Source of the DNA: an uncultured Mycoplasmatota bacterium
GTDB lineage: Bacteria > Bacillota_I > Bacilli_A > RF39 > UBA660
Assembly (NCBI GenBank): GCA_900553045.1
Contig: USBW01000035.1
Location: 1 to 6,961 of the forward strand
Length of the DNA: 6,961 nucleotides
Direction of reading: 5' to 3'
The translations under genes and the position numbers were made by a program. The notes beneath the pieces were generated by a model that worked only from the letters and a program-made list of their open reading frames with translations, had not been told where the DNA came from and ran no database searches. Positions 1-6,585 of the stretch are shown piece by piece (position 1 is the stretch's first letter; every line of letters begins with the position of its first letter).

Positions 1-1718
1 TAACTAATATTACTCCTATTCTATTTAATATTAGCTATGCCATATTAGCTTATCTCATCTTCATCTTATTAAAAAAGAAAGGGCAACTTATCTTTTATAA
101 TCTTACCTTTGCGGTTACAACTATTCTTTTTATTGCCCAAACCTTACACTTTAAAATATTAAATCGCTTCTTTGGCCTAAGTGATATCTTCCTTGCAGGT
201 GAAGGTGCTGACTACTTTCTTTATGCACTTACTAGAATCAGTCTTATAGCTGTTCTTCTTGTAACTATTAATATAATTATTGTCATTTTCGGTAACAAAA
301 TCATAAAACAATATCAAGCAAAACCTAAACTTAAGAAAAAAATAATAATTACCTTGTGTTGTTTCATCGCCTTTAGATTACTAGCTATCCTAAGTTTGGG
401 ACATGCTAGTATAAATAGTAGCTGGGAAGCATCATATCTACCTAAAAATATTTACCAAGACTTTAACAATCAAAATAAAAACATGGAAATAGTAGGACTT
501 TATGAACAAACATTTAGAAACAGTTACTTATATATTAAAGACTATTTTAATAACTATGATGACATTCACAATAAACTTCGTGAAGAAGATATAGACGTCA
601 TCCATCAAGATAATGCTTATACCGGTTTAATCGAAGGAAAAAATGTTATTTTTATTCTTTTGGAATCAATCGATAGTTGGTTAGTTAATGAAGAAGTGAT
701 GCCTACTTTGACTAAATTAGCTAGCGAAGGACTAAATTTCACTAACCGCTATGCTCCTGTCTTTGGTGGAGGTGCTACCATTAACAGTGAATTTGCTGCT
801 AATACCGGAATGTATTCCGTCGACAGTGCCAAAGCCATCTATAATTATGATTTAAACTATTATCCATATTCCCTTGCCAATATGTTAAAAGAAGAAGGTT
901 ACAACGTCAATAGTATCCATGAAAATAATGGTAAGTACTATAATCGTAGCCTTTTTCACAAAGCTTTAGGTTACGAAAATCACTACGCCTTAAAAGATCT
1001 ACCCTATCTTGGTCAAGACTATGATTATGAGTTTGACACTTCTTTAATTAAAGATGAAAATGTTGCTTCTTTAATTGTTCAAGAAGAACCTTTCTTAAGT
1101 TTTGTTATTACTTACTCTAATCATTTGCCATATAATAGTTCTAATAAAATCTGTCAAAATAATAACTATAATTTAAATGTTAAAGATGATGAGTCCTTAT
1201 CATGTATAAGAAATCTTGCCAGGGAAACCGATGAGTTTCTAAAATTATTGATTGAAGAATTAGACAATAAAGGCTTTTTAGATAGTACTGCCCTAGTTCT
1301 ATTTACTGACCACTATACTTATGGTTATCCAGATCTTGAATATGTCTATGAAGAAAAAAAGGTAGAAGATAGTAATATGGCTAGCAATGTCCCATTTATT
1401 ATTTGGAGTTCCGATTTAGAGCATGAAGACATCGATATTTTAATGGATACTAAAGATATCACACCTACTGTTTTAAATTTGCTAGGAGTTCCTTTTCAAG
1501 AAAATTACTATATTGGTAACGATGTTTTTAGTCCTAATCATGATAACTTCGTCTATTTTTCAAAAGAAAGCTTCTATGATGGTCATTTATATTATCATGA
1601 CAAAAGTCAAATAAACGAAGAAAACAGATCTTACATCACAGAAACTCTTCAAAAAATTCAAACTAAAATCACCAGAAATGACAACATCATCAAAAGCAAT
1701 TATTTCAAATATAAGTAA
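1..1718 (+). CDS. LTA synthase family membrane sulfatase (5'-truncated)
   Basis: The reading frame is open from position 3, so the gene starts outside the window; 571 residues are visible. It resembles lipoteichoic acid synthases, membrane enzymes that transfer glycerol phosphate from phosphatidylglycerol to a growing polymer on the outer face of the membrane. Four hydrophobic segments are visible (about nt 21-71, 93-152, 243-293 and 339-401), followed by a large extracellular alkaline-phosphatase/sulfatase-fold domain. Candidate active-site residues, numbered from the first visible codon, are E221 (nt 663), nucleophile T259 (nt 777, in GGGATINSEF), R315 (nt 945), H374 (nt 1122, SNHLPY) and D436-H437 (nt 1308-1313, FTDHY). 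Spacings from the threonine (56, 115 and 177) match S. aureus LtaS T300 to R356, H416 and D475 closely. The LtaS Trp two residues before the Arg is Tyr here. The family is secure; exact substrate (LTA primase, synthase or other phosphoglycerol transferase) is not. A leucine TTG at 354 is an internal codon, not the start. Confidence 0.9.
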   Translation, partial: TNITPILFNISYAILAYLIFILLKKKGQLIFYNLTFAVTTILFIAQTLHFKILNRFFGLSDIFLAGEGADYFLYALTRISLIAVLLVTINIIIVIFGNKIIKQYQAKPKLKKKIIITLCCFIAFRLLAILSLGHASINSSWEASYLPKNIYQDFNNQNKNMEIVGLYEQTFRNSYLYIKDYFNNYDDIHNKLREEDIDVIHQDNAYTGLIEGKNVIFILLESIDSWLVNEEVMPTLTKLASEGLNFTNRYAPVFGGGATINSEFAANTGMYSVDSAKAIYNYDLNYYPYSLANMLKEEGYNVNSIHENNGKYYNRSLFHKALGYENHYALKDLPYLGQDYDYEFDTSLIKDENVASLIVQEEPFLSFVITYSNHLPYNSSNKICQNNNYNLNVKDDESLSCIRNLARETDEFLKLLIEELDNKGFLDSTALVLFTDHYTYGYPDLEYVYEEKKVEDSNMASNVPFIIWSSDLEHEDIDILMDTKDITPTVLNLLGVPFQENYYIGNDVFSPNHDNFVYFSKESFYDGHLYYHDKSQINEENRSYITETLQKIQTKITRNDNIIKSNYFKYK

Positions 1719-1722
1719 AAAT

Positions 1723-1763
1723 AAACCAGGAACTTAGTTTAAAACTAATGAACCTGGTTTTTT
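1723..1763. terminator. Bidirectional rho-independent terminator
   Basis: An 8-bp perfect stem, AAACCAGG (1723-1730) with CCTGGTTT (1753-1760), encloses a second inner pairing TTAG/CTAA. On the plus strand the stem runs into a T tract (1758-1763), 4 bp after the stop of the LTA synthase-like gene. On the minus strand the stem is followed by TTTATTTTTACTT, so it can also end the smc-unknown gene transcript, whose last stop is at 1819. The arrangement fits one hairpin serving two convergent transcripts. Confidence 0.85.
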
Positions 1764-1818
1764 ATATTAAATTATAATAAATTCATCTAATCAGTCCGTT
1801 TTTCAAACATTATAAGTC

Positions 1819-2148
1819 TTATTTCTTATAACTTTTAGAATTTGTATATTGCTCACAAAAAGCCATAGTCATCTCTTTAACATTATTATCTAAAGTGTCA
1901 AAATCACGAAGGTTAACAAATTTGCCCTCTTTAAGAAATCCTTCTTTAAATTTATGATAATCATAACAGAACTGGCGATCAAAAACTACATTAGTCTGTT
2001 TACCATTGACATCAGGAATCGAAAAATCGTAAACAAACTGAGCACAAGCATACTCTTTTGGTGGTAACTCTTGACTGGCATCTTCCGAAAAACTAAGCAG
2101 ATTGCCGGCAAAATCAAAGTAACCAATTGATAATTTTGGATCATTCAT
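1819..2148 (-). CDS. Hypothetical protein, translationally coupled to smc
   Basis: This is a 109-residue protein I do not recognise. It has no hydrophobic segment or signal peptide, so it is probably cytoplasmic. It starts MNDPKLSIGYFDFAGN, is rich in aromatic residues (repeated F-Y-D contexts), has three scattered cysteines without a metal-binding spacing, and ends in a short basic tail (KSYKK). The frame could open at a GTG (2157) that overlaps the smc TGA as GTGA. I prefer the ATG at 2148 because AGGAG (2159-2163) lies 10 nt before it, whereas the same AGGAG is only 1 nt from the GTG. The ribosome binding site therefore lies within the last codons of smc, and the two genes should be co-transcribed and translationally coupled. 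ftsY usually follows smc in Gram-positive bacteria, but nothing here resembles an SRP GTPase. Coupling suggests, without proving, a role linked to SMC. The reading frame is convincing; the function is unknown. Confidence 0.75.
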   Translation of the reverse strand: MNDPKLSIGYFDFAGNLLSFSEDASQELPPKEYACAQFVYDFSIPDVNGKQTNVVFDRQFCYDYHKFKEGFLKEGKFVNLRDFDTLDNNVKEMTMAFCEQYTNSKSYKK

Positions 2149-2153
2149 AAAAA

Positions 2154-5090
2154 TCACTCTCCTACTAATTTAACACTGACTAACTTAGAAACTCCAGACT
2201 CTTGCATCGTAATTCCATAAAGCGTATCAGCGTATTCCATCGTTTTTTTCTTATGTGTTATAATAATAAGTTGAGTCTTGTTAACATACTTCTTAAAGTA
2301 CTCGCCAACTTTAGCGACATTAGCTTCATCTAAAGCAGCTTCTACCTCATCAAAAATACAGAATGGGATATTCTTAATATTTAAAATAGCAAATAAAAGA
2401 CTAATAGCTGCCAAAGTTTTCTCTCCGCCAGATAAAAGACTTATCGTACTGACCTTTTTTCCAGGTGGCATTACAATAATATCAATTCCTGTCTCTAAAA
2501 GATTATCTTTATCGGTCAGTTCAAGATGGGCACTGCCGCCACCAAATAAATCTTTAAACACCTTTTCAAACTCGACTTCAATCTGTTTGAAAGTTTTTAA
2601 AAATTCACTTTTCATAACCTCATCAAGTTCATCAATAATTCCTAATAAAGTACTTATTGCCTTATTTAAATCCGCACTCTGGCCTTGCAAGAAATCATAA
2701 CGGCTAGTAACACGTTCACACTCTTCAATAGCTCCAACATGAACATCACCTAGTTCTTTTAAACGATCTTTGTATATTATAACGTTTTCCCTTGCAATGT
2801 CAAGATCCTCTTCTAAAGTGTAATTAGCTTTAGCTTTTTCAAAAGTAATTGAATAAGTCCCACTTAAAATAGCTAGCAAGTGATCCATTTCAACACTGGT
2901 TCTAGTATGTTTTATCTCCTCTTGTTTCAAATCATTCTCAAGATTTCTAATCTTACTTTGCATAAGCCTAAAAGAAGCCTGCTTCTCTTCAAGAACACTC
3001 TCAAAGTGATCCTCTTCCTTCTTTAACTCTTCTAAATTCTTAACAACTTTATCCTTCTTGCTTAAAACTTCATAATAATCTTCCATGGTCTGTTCTAAAG
3101 CATTAGAAATATTACCAGAAATTAAATTATCTAAGTCAGCTTTTTCACTTGTAACTTCATTATACTCTTTATTTACCTCATCAAGTAATGATTGTTTCTG
3201 CTTACGTTCTAAAGAAAGTAAATATTTCTCTTTTTCTTTCGCAATTGAATCTAATTGATTTTGTTTTTCTTTCTTTAAGATACCTTCTAATTTTTTTTCT
3301 AAAACAGTAATATTATTATCAACTAAATTTCTTTTGATCTTCAATTGTTCTAGTTCATTTTTCTCATTATTAATAGCTCTTGTAGTTAAGCTACCACCAG
3401 TAATAGATCCGCCTACTGCCAAGACTTCACCTGCTAAAGTAACAATTTTATAGCGATGATTAATAGTTTTACTAATTCTGTTAGCATTATCCATATTATC
3501 TACTAAAATAACGTTACCTAACTGATTATAAACAATTCCGCGATACTTTGCATCAGCTTTTACTAAAGATGCTAAAATATCAATAAAACCTGGCTCTTCT
3601 TGTAAATAAGTTAACGTACTCTCATCAACATAACGTGGTTTAATAACATCAAGAGGAAAGAAAGTAACTCTTCCTAACTTTTGTTCTTTTAAGTATTCAA
3701 TACACTCTTTAGCATTCTGCGAATTATCGACAATAACAAAATCTTTGGCTGCTCCTAAAGCTACCTGTAAAGCTACTAAATAATTACTGTCAATATTAAT
3801 TATATGACCAATTGTATCATGAACAACTAATTTAGGATTAGCTAAAACTTTTCTAACAGCACTAGGAACATCTTGATTATTTTCTAAATAATCTTGTAAA
3901 TAATTAATACGATAAGAAATGTCAACTTTTTCTCTTTTCTTAGCTTCTAAAGAGCGTTCTAATTCTTCTCGATCTTTTTTTAAGCTTATAAACGCATCTC
4001 TTTCTTCTGATATCTCATCATTCATAGCCGTTATTTTACCATCTAAAATAGATAAATCAGTCTCGTAAGCTGTTATTGAATTTTTTAACTTTAAACGCTG
4101 CTCTTTTAAATATAGAGCATTTTCTAAAACTCTGCCATCTTCTTTATCATATTTACTACGTTCTTTTAAAATGTTCTTCTCGCCATTTAAACGTTCTTCC
4201 TCTTTAGTTAAAGATAATAATTCCTGCTGTAAATTATTTATTTTTAAACTTAATTCTTCTTTAGCTTTTTTATCACTTTCTAAAGACAGATCATTATTAG
4301 TATTAGTAGTCTGGCAAGTCAAGATCTCTGTATTCAGATCGGCAATTTTCTGTTTTTGTTCTTGATAAGATTTATTTAAAACTTCCAAATCATTAGCAAC
4401 TAGAGCAATTTCAGTCTTTTCTAGTTTTTCTTTAATACTCAAATATTCTTTTGCTTTAGCACTTTCTTCTTTTAAAGGGGTAAGCTGGGTCTCTAACTCT
4501 TTAATAATATCTTCTACTCTATCTAAGGCTTCATTTGTTTTATCTAATTTTCTTAAGGCTTCTTCTTTTCTTTTTTTATATTTTAAAATAGAGGCTGCTT
4601 CTTCAAATATTACCCGGCGATCTAAAGGAGAATCACTGATAATCTTTCCTACTTCACCCTGAGAAATAATATTAAAAGCATAACGTCCCATACCACTATC
4701 TAAAAAAAGATCTTGAATATCTTTAAGACGACACTTATCCTGATTTAAGTAATACTCATTTTCACCACTGCGATAAACTTTTCTAGTAACTACTATTTCA
4801 GTATAAGGTACGTTTAAATAATGATCAGTATTATCAAAAACTAAACTGACATAAGCCATATTTAAAGGACTTCTTGACTTACTGCCAGAAAAGATAACAT
4901 CAACCATACTACTAGCCCCGCGTAAATTTTTAACAGACTGTTCTCCTAAAACCCAACGAACAGCATCAACAATATTACTCTTACCGCTGCCGTTAGGACC
5001 AACAATACAAGTAATATTATCATCAAGACTAATCGTAATTTTATCAGCAAAAGATTTAAAACCACTAGCTTTAATCTCTTTTAAATACAT
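2154..5090 (-). CDS. smc: Chromosome segregation protein SMC (condensin)
   Basis: SMC is the ATPase of bacterial condensin; with ScpA and ScpB it extrudes DNA loops and aligns chromosome arms. The 978 residues show the full layout. The N-terminal head has Walker A GPNGSGKS at 31-38 (K37, the B. subtilis position) and Q-loop Q144. A coiled coil follows to about 405. The hinge spans about 408-567 and ends in GGSITGGS. A second coil leads to the C-terminal head, with signature LSGGEK (S887), Walker B CIFDE (D914, E915) and the THKKKTMEYAD switch. The 28-residue gap from signature Ser to catalytic Glu equals that of B. subtilis S1090/E1118. The protein is about 200 residues shorter than the usual 1,180 or so, with both arms short by roughly 95-100. 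I start at the ATG at 5090 (MYLKEIKASGFKSF), which matches the family's first residue. An in-frame ATG at 5117 would lie within the promoter -10. Only a modest AAGGA precedes the start, at 11 nt. Confidence 0.96.
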   Translation of the reverse strand: MYLKEIKASGFKSFADKITISLDDNITCIVGPNGSGKSNIVDAVRWVLGEQSVKNLRGASSMVDVIFSGSKSRSPLNMAYVSLVFDNTDHYLNVPYTEIVVTRKVYRSGENEYYLNQDKCRLKDIQDLFLDSGMGRYAFNIISQGEVGKIISDSPLDRRVIFEEAASILKYKKRKEEALRKLDKTNEALDRVEDIIKELETQLTPLKEESAKAKEYLSIKEKLEKTEIALVANDLEVLNKSYQEQKQKIADLNTEILTCQTTNTNNDLSLESDKKAKEELSLKINNLQQELLSLTKEEERLNGEKNILKERSKYDKEDGRVLENALYLKEQRLKLKNSITAYETDLSILDGKITAMNDEISEERDAFISLKKDREELERSLEAKKREKVDISYRINYLQDYLENNQDVPSAVRKVLANPKLVVHDTIGHIINIDSNYLVALQVALGAAKDFVIVDNSQNAKECIEYLKEQKLGRVTFFPLDVIKPRYVDESTLTYLQEEPGFIDILASLVKADAKYRGIVYNQLGNVILVDNMDNANRISKTINHRYKIVTLAGEVLAVGGSITGGSLTTRAINNEKNELEQLKIKRNLVDNNITVLEKKLEGILKKEKQNQLDSIAKEKEKYLLSLERKQKQSLLDEVNKEYNEVTSEKADLDNLISGNISNALEQTMEDYYEVLSKKDKVVKNLEELKKEEDHFESVLEEKQASFRLMQSKIRNLENDLKQEEIKHTRTSVEMDHLLAILSGTYSITFEKAKANYTLEEDLDIARENVIIYKDRLKELGDVHVGAIEECERVTSRYDFLQGQSADLNKAISTLLGIIDELDEVMKSEFLKTFKQIEVEFEKVFKDLFGGGSAHLELTDKDNLLETGIDIIVMPPGKKVSTISLLSGGEKTLAAISLLFAILNIKNIPFCIFDEVEAALDEANVAKVGEYFKKYVNKTQLIIITHKKKTMEYADTLYGITMQESGVSKLVSVKLVGE

Positions 5091-5101
5091 ATAAACCACA
5101 A

Positions 5102-5106
5102 TCCTT
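5102..5106 (-). promoter_or_regulatory. Ribosome binding site of smc
   Basis: AAGGA on the minus strand ends 11 nt before the ATG at 5090, a rather long spacing. It lies about 3 nt after the predicted transcription start near 5109, so the leader is only about 19 nt. No better Shine-Dalgarno is present for this start. Confidence 0.5.
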
Positions 5107-5115
5107 ACTATAAAC

Positions 5116-5124
5116 ATTATAACA
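5116..5124 (-). promoter_or_regulatory. smc promoter, extended -10
   Basis: The minus strand reads TGTTATAAT, a perfect TATAAT (5121-5116) with an upstream TG giving an extended -10. No good -35 lies 16-18 nt further upstream (best TAGGTA), which an extended -10 can compensate. Transcription should start near 5109. That is downstream of the possible ATG at 5117, ruling that codon out as the smc start if this promoter is the one used. Confidence 0.65.
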
Positions 5125-5216
5125 TTTTCCGATAATTTTACCTAGATTTTTTAACAATAACTAAATTTTTCCATGTCAATTATCTCTTTAATCATTTTAA
5201 GTTTTTAAATTTCGCC

Positions 5217-5245
5217 TTTTAATTTTTCTTCTTTTAAGATATAAT
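5217..5245 (+). promoter_or_regulatory. gmk promoter
   Basis: A perfect TATAAT is at 5240-5245, with a poor -35 (TTTTAA, 5217-5222) at 17-nt spacing in a T-rich stretch. Transcription would start near 5252, at the first base of the AAGGTGAT ribosome binding site. The mRNA leader would be about 11 nt. The -10 is convincing; the -35 is weak. Confidence 0.6.
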
Positions 5246-5253
5246 ATCTGCAA

Positions 5254-5259
5254 GGTGAT
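5254..5259 (+). promoter_or_regulatory. Ribosome binding site of gmk (decides GTG start)
   Basis: GGTGAT, within AAGGTGAT (5252-5259), pairs with the end of 16S rRNA. It sits 3 nt before a GTG at 5263, supporting GTG initiation. The same GGTGAT-N3-start layout recurs at rnc and yidD. Confidence 0.75.
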
Positions 5260-5262
5260 ATT

Positions 5263-5820
5263 GTGAAGAAAGGCAATCTTTTTGTTATTTCTGGCCCAAG
5301 TGGGGTTGGAAAAGATACAATCATTGAAGAACTTTTAAAAGAAGACGAAAATATTTGGTTATCAATTTCCATGACTACTAGAGAAAAAAGAGATCATGAA
5401 GAAGATAAGGTACACTACTATTTTGTAACTAAAGAAGAGTTTCAAAAGCATATCGAACTAGAAAATCTTTTAGAGTACGAAGAAGTTTACCATGATATTT
5501 TCTATGGTACTCCTAAAGATAAGGTCATTGAAAAATTGGAGGCAGGAAAAAACGTCATTTTAAAAATTGATGTCAAAGGTGGAATAAATGTTAAGAAAGC
5601 TTTTAATGAAGCAACTTTGATCATGTTAGTACCACCTACTCTTGAAGAATTAAAAAAGCGTCTTACTAAGCGCAATACTGAAGATCAAGCTAAACAACAA
5701 GAACGTTTAGAAAGAGCTAATCTTGAATTAAGTTACCAAGATAAATATGATTATGTCGTCGTAAACGACGATATCAAAGACGCGACAAAAAGAGTCCTAG
5801 AAATAATCAAAAGTAAATAA
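5263..5820 (+). CDS. gmk: Guanylate kinase
   Basis: Guanylate kinase phosphorylates GMP to GDP with ATP in the cytoplasm, an essential step of purine nucleotide supply that also touches (p)ppGpp metabolism. The 185-residue protein has P-loop GPSGVGKDT at 11-19 (K17). Its GMP-binding part holds S36, R40 and R43 (TTREKR), tyrosines 52-53, E71 and YGTP (81-84). An Asp at 103 (IDVKGG) follows, then the adenine/lid region PPTLEELKKRL and the C-terminal YDYVVVNDD motif. It is slightly shorter than the usual 190-210 residues. Small departures from the common sequence are Asp for Gly after the P-loop Lys and IDVKGG for IDVQGA; neither removes a catalytic residue. The start is GTG. The gene stands alone, divergent from smc and convergent with rnc (4-bp gap), away from its frequent neighbour rpoZ. 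Confidence 0.96.
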   Translation: MKKGNLFVISGPSGVGKDTIIEELLKEDENIWLSISMTTREKRDHEEDKVHYYFVTKEEFQKHIELENLLEYEEVYHDIFYGTPKDKVIEKLEAGKNVILKIDVKGGINVKKAFNEATLIMLVPPTLEELKKRLTKRNTEDQAKQQERLERANLELSYQDKYDYVVVNDDIKDATKRVLEIIKSK

Positions 5821-5824
5821 ACTT

Positions 5825-6490
5825 TTAACCTTTTGCTAGTATTTCTAGGGCTTTTTTAGCAGCCTCTTGCTCTGCTTCTTTCTTAGAAGAGGCAATTCCT
5901 ACTCCGTAAGTTATCCCATCGACAACTACTGCTACTTTAAAAAGTCGGTTATGGGATGGTCCAGACTCCTCAAGTAAATTATAGTGCAAAGAATGTTGCG
6001 TCGTCTGAACAGCTTCTTGTAAAGCCGATTTGTAATCATTAAATAATAAAATATTTTTATCTTCAATATAAGGCACGACAATTTTTAAAATTACTTCTTT
6101 GACCTTATCATAACCTAAATCTAAATAAATCGCTGCCATCAAAGCCTCAAAAACATCAGCCATAATGGCTTTTTTATACTTGCCCCCACTTTTGATCTCA
6201 CCATGACCTACTTTAATATATTTGCTAAAGTTTAAACCGTGAGCATATTCTGCCAAAGCATTTTCACAGACATAACTCGCTCTTATTTTAGTCATCTCGC
6301 CTTCTTCGTACTTTTTACTATTGTACAAATAATCAGAGATGATTAAATCAACTATCGCATCTCCTAGAAACTCTAATCGTTCATAAGAGTCCAGATGATG
6401 CTCATGGGCGTAAGAAGTATGAGTAAAAGCTTGTTGATACAATAATTTGTTCTTAGGTACTATTTTTAACTGTTTAAATAAATTTTCCAT
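5825..6490 (-). CDS. rnc: Ribonuclease III
   Basis: RNase III cleaves double-stranded RNA in rRNA precursor processing, mRNA turnover and sense-antisense duplex decay. The 221-residue protein has normal length and two domains. The catalytic domain carries the signature ERLEFLGDA (E37, E40, D44) and the second acidic pair D112 and E115 (ADVFEA), the Mg-binding residues. A double-stranded RNA-binding domain spans about 152-218, with DYKSALQE at its start and a final helix rich in K, E and A (KKEAEQEAAKKA). The ATG is preceded by GGTGAT at 3 nt. rnc and smc share the minus strand but are separated by the inverted gmk, unlike the usual rnc-smc order. rnc ends 4 bp from the gmk stop with no convincing terminator between them. 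Confidence 0.96.
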   Translation of the reverse strand: MENLFKQLKIVPKNKLLYQQAFTHTSYAHEHHLDSYERLEFLGDAIVDLIISDYLYNSKKYEEGEMTKIRASYVCENALAEYAHGLNFSKYIKVGHGEIKSGGKYKKAIMADVFEALMAAIYLDLGYDKVKEVILKIVVPYIEDKNILLFNDYKSALQEAVQTTQHSLHYNLLEESGPSHNRLFKVAVVVDGITYGVGIASSKKEAEQEAAKKALEILAKG

Positions 6491-6493
6491 CTT

Positions 6494-6499
6494 ATCACC
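6494..6499 (-). promoter_or_regulatory. Ribosome binding site of rnc
   Basis: GGTGAT on the minus strand lies 3 nt before the ATG at 6490. It begins 6 nt after the predicted -10, so it should lie at or next to the 5' end of the transcript. Confidence 0.7.
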
Positions 6500-6505
6500 A
6501 TATTA

Positions 6506-6514
6506 AATATAGCA
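6506..6514 (-). promoter_or_regulatory. rnc promoter, extended -10
   Basis: The minus strand reads TGCTATATT, an extended -10 (TATATT at 6511-6506), without a clear -35. The expected transcription start near 6499 leaves a leader of about 9 nt before the rnc ATG. The divergent yidD promoter lies about 30 bp away. Confidence 0.55.
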
Positions 6515-6541
6515 TAAAATAAGCAAAATAGGAAAGGATCA

Positions 6542-6570
6542 TTGCTAAATTTTTAAAATAATAGTAAAAT
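6542..6570 (+). promoter_or_regulatory. yidD promoter
   Basis: A -35 TTGCTA (6542-6547, four of six consensus bases) and a -10 TAAAAT (6565-6570) are separated by exactly 17 bp. Transcription would begin near 6577, at the first base of the GGTGAT ribosome binding site. This promoter should drive yidD and the overlapping lipoprotein gene. Confidence 0.6.
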
Positions 6571-6576
6571 AATAAT

Positions 6577-6582
6577 GGTGAT
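6577..6582 (+). promoter_or_regulatory. Ribosome binding site of yidD (decides between two ATGs)
   Basis: GGTGAT directly abuts a first ATG (6583) and lies 3 nt from a second ATG (6586). Because gmk and rnc both place GGTGAT exactly 3 nt from the start codon, the second ATG is the more likely initiation site. Confidence 0.65.
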
Positions 6583-6585
6583 ATG

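Noticed and set aside
354..1718. A start of the LTA synthase-like gene at TTG 354
   Set aside because: The frame is open without a stop back to position 3, and the upstream codons encode hydrophobic membrane segments expected in the family. The gene is truncated by the window edge.
1811..1830. Inverted repeat TATAAG/CTTATA at the end of the unknown gene
   Set aside because: Six AT-rich base pairs with an 8-nt loop are expected by chance in DNA this AT-rich, and the real terminator lies about 50 bp further on.
2278..2700. A 140-codon open frame on the plus strand
   Set aside because: It lies wholly antisense to the conserved C-terminal part of smc, its product is serine-rich low-complexity, and it has no good ribosome binding site.
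3390..3869. Possible split or fusion in the middle of smc, where the repetitive coils give way to a globular segment
   Set aside because: This is the normal SMC hinge domain with its closing glycine-rich GGSITGGS; the frame is continuous.
4171..4365. A 64-codon open frame on the plus strand
   Set aside because: It is antisense to the SMC coiled coil and has a shadow-frame composition rich in Ser, Leu and Phe, with no family similarity.
5118..5262. Search for a riboswitch or small RNA in the smc-gmk gap
   Set aside because: The gap is AT-rich without paired GC stems, and both promoters predict very short leaders, leaving no room for a structured leader RNA.
5809..5857. Terminator between gmk and rnc
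   Set aside because: The only hairpins are a 6-bp AT-only stem with no following T run on either strand and a 4-bp CTAG stem before T6. Neither is strong enough to annotate.
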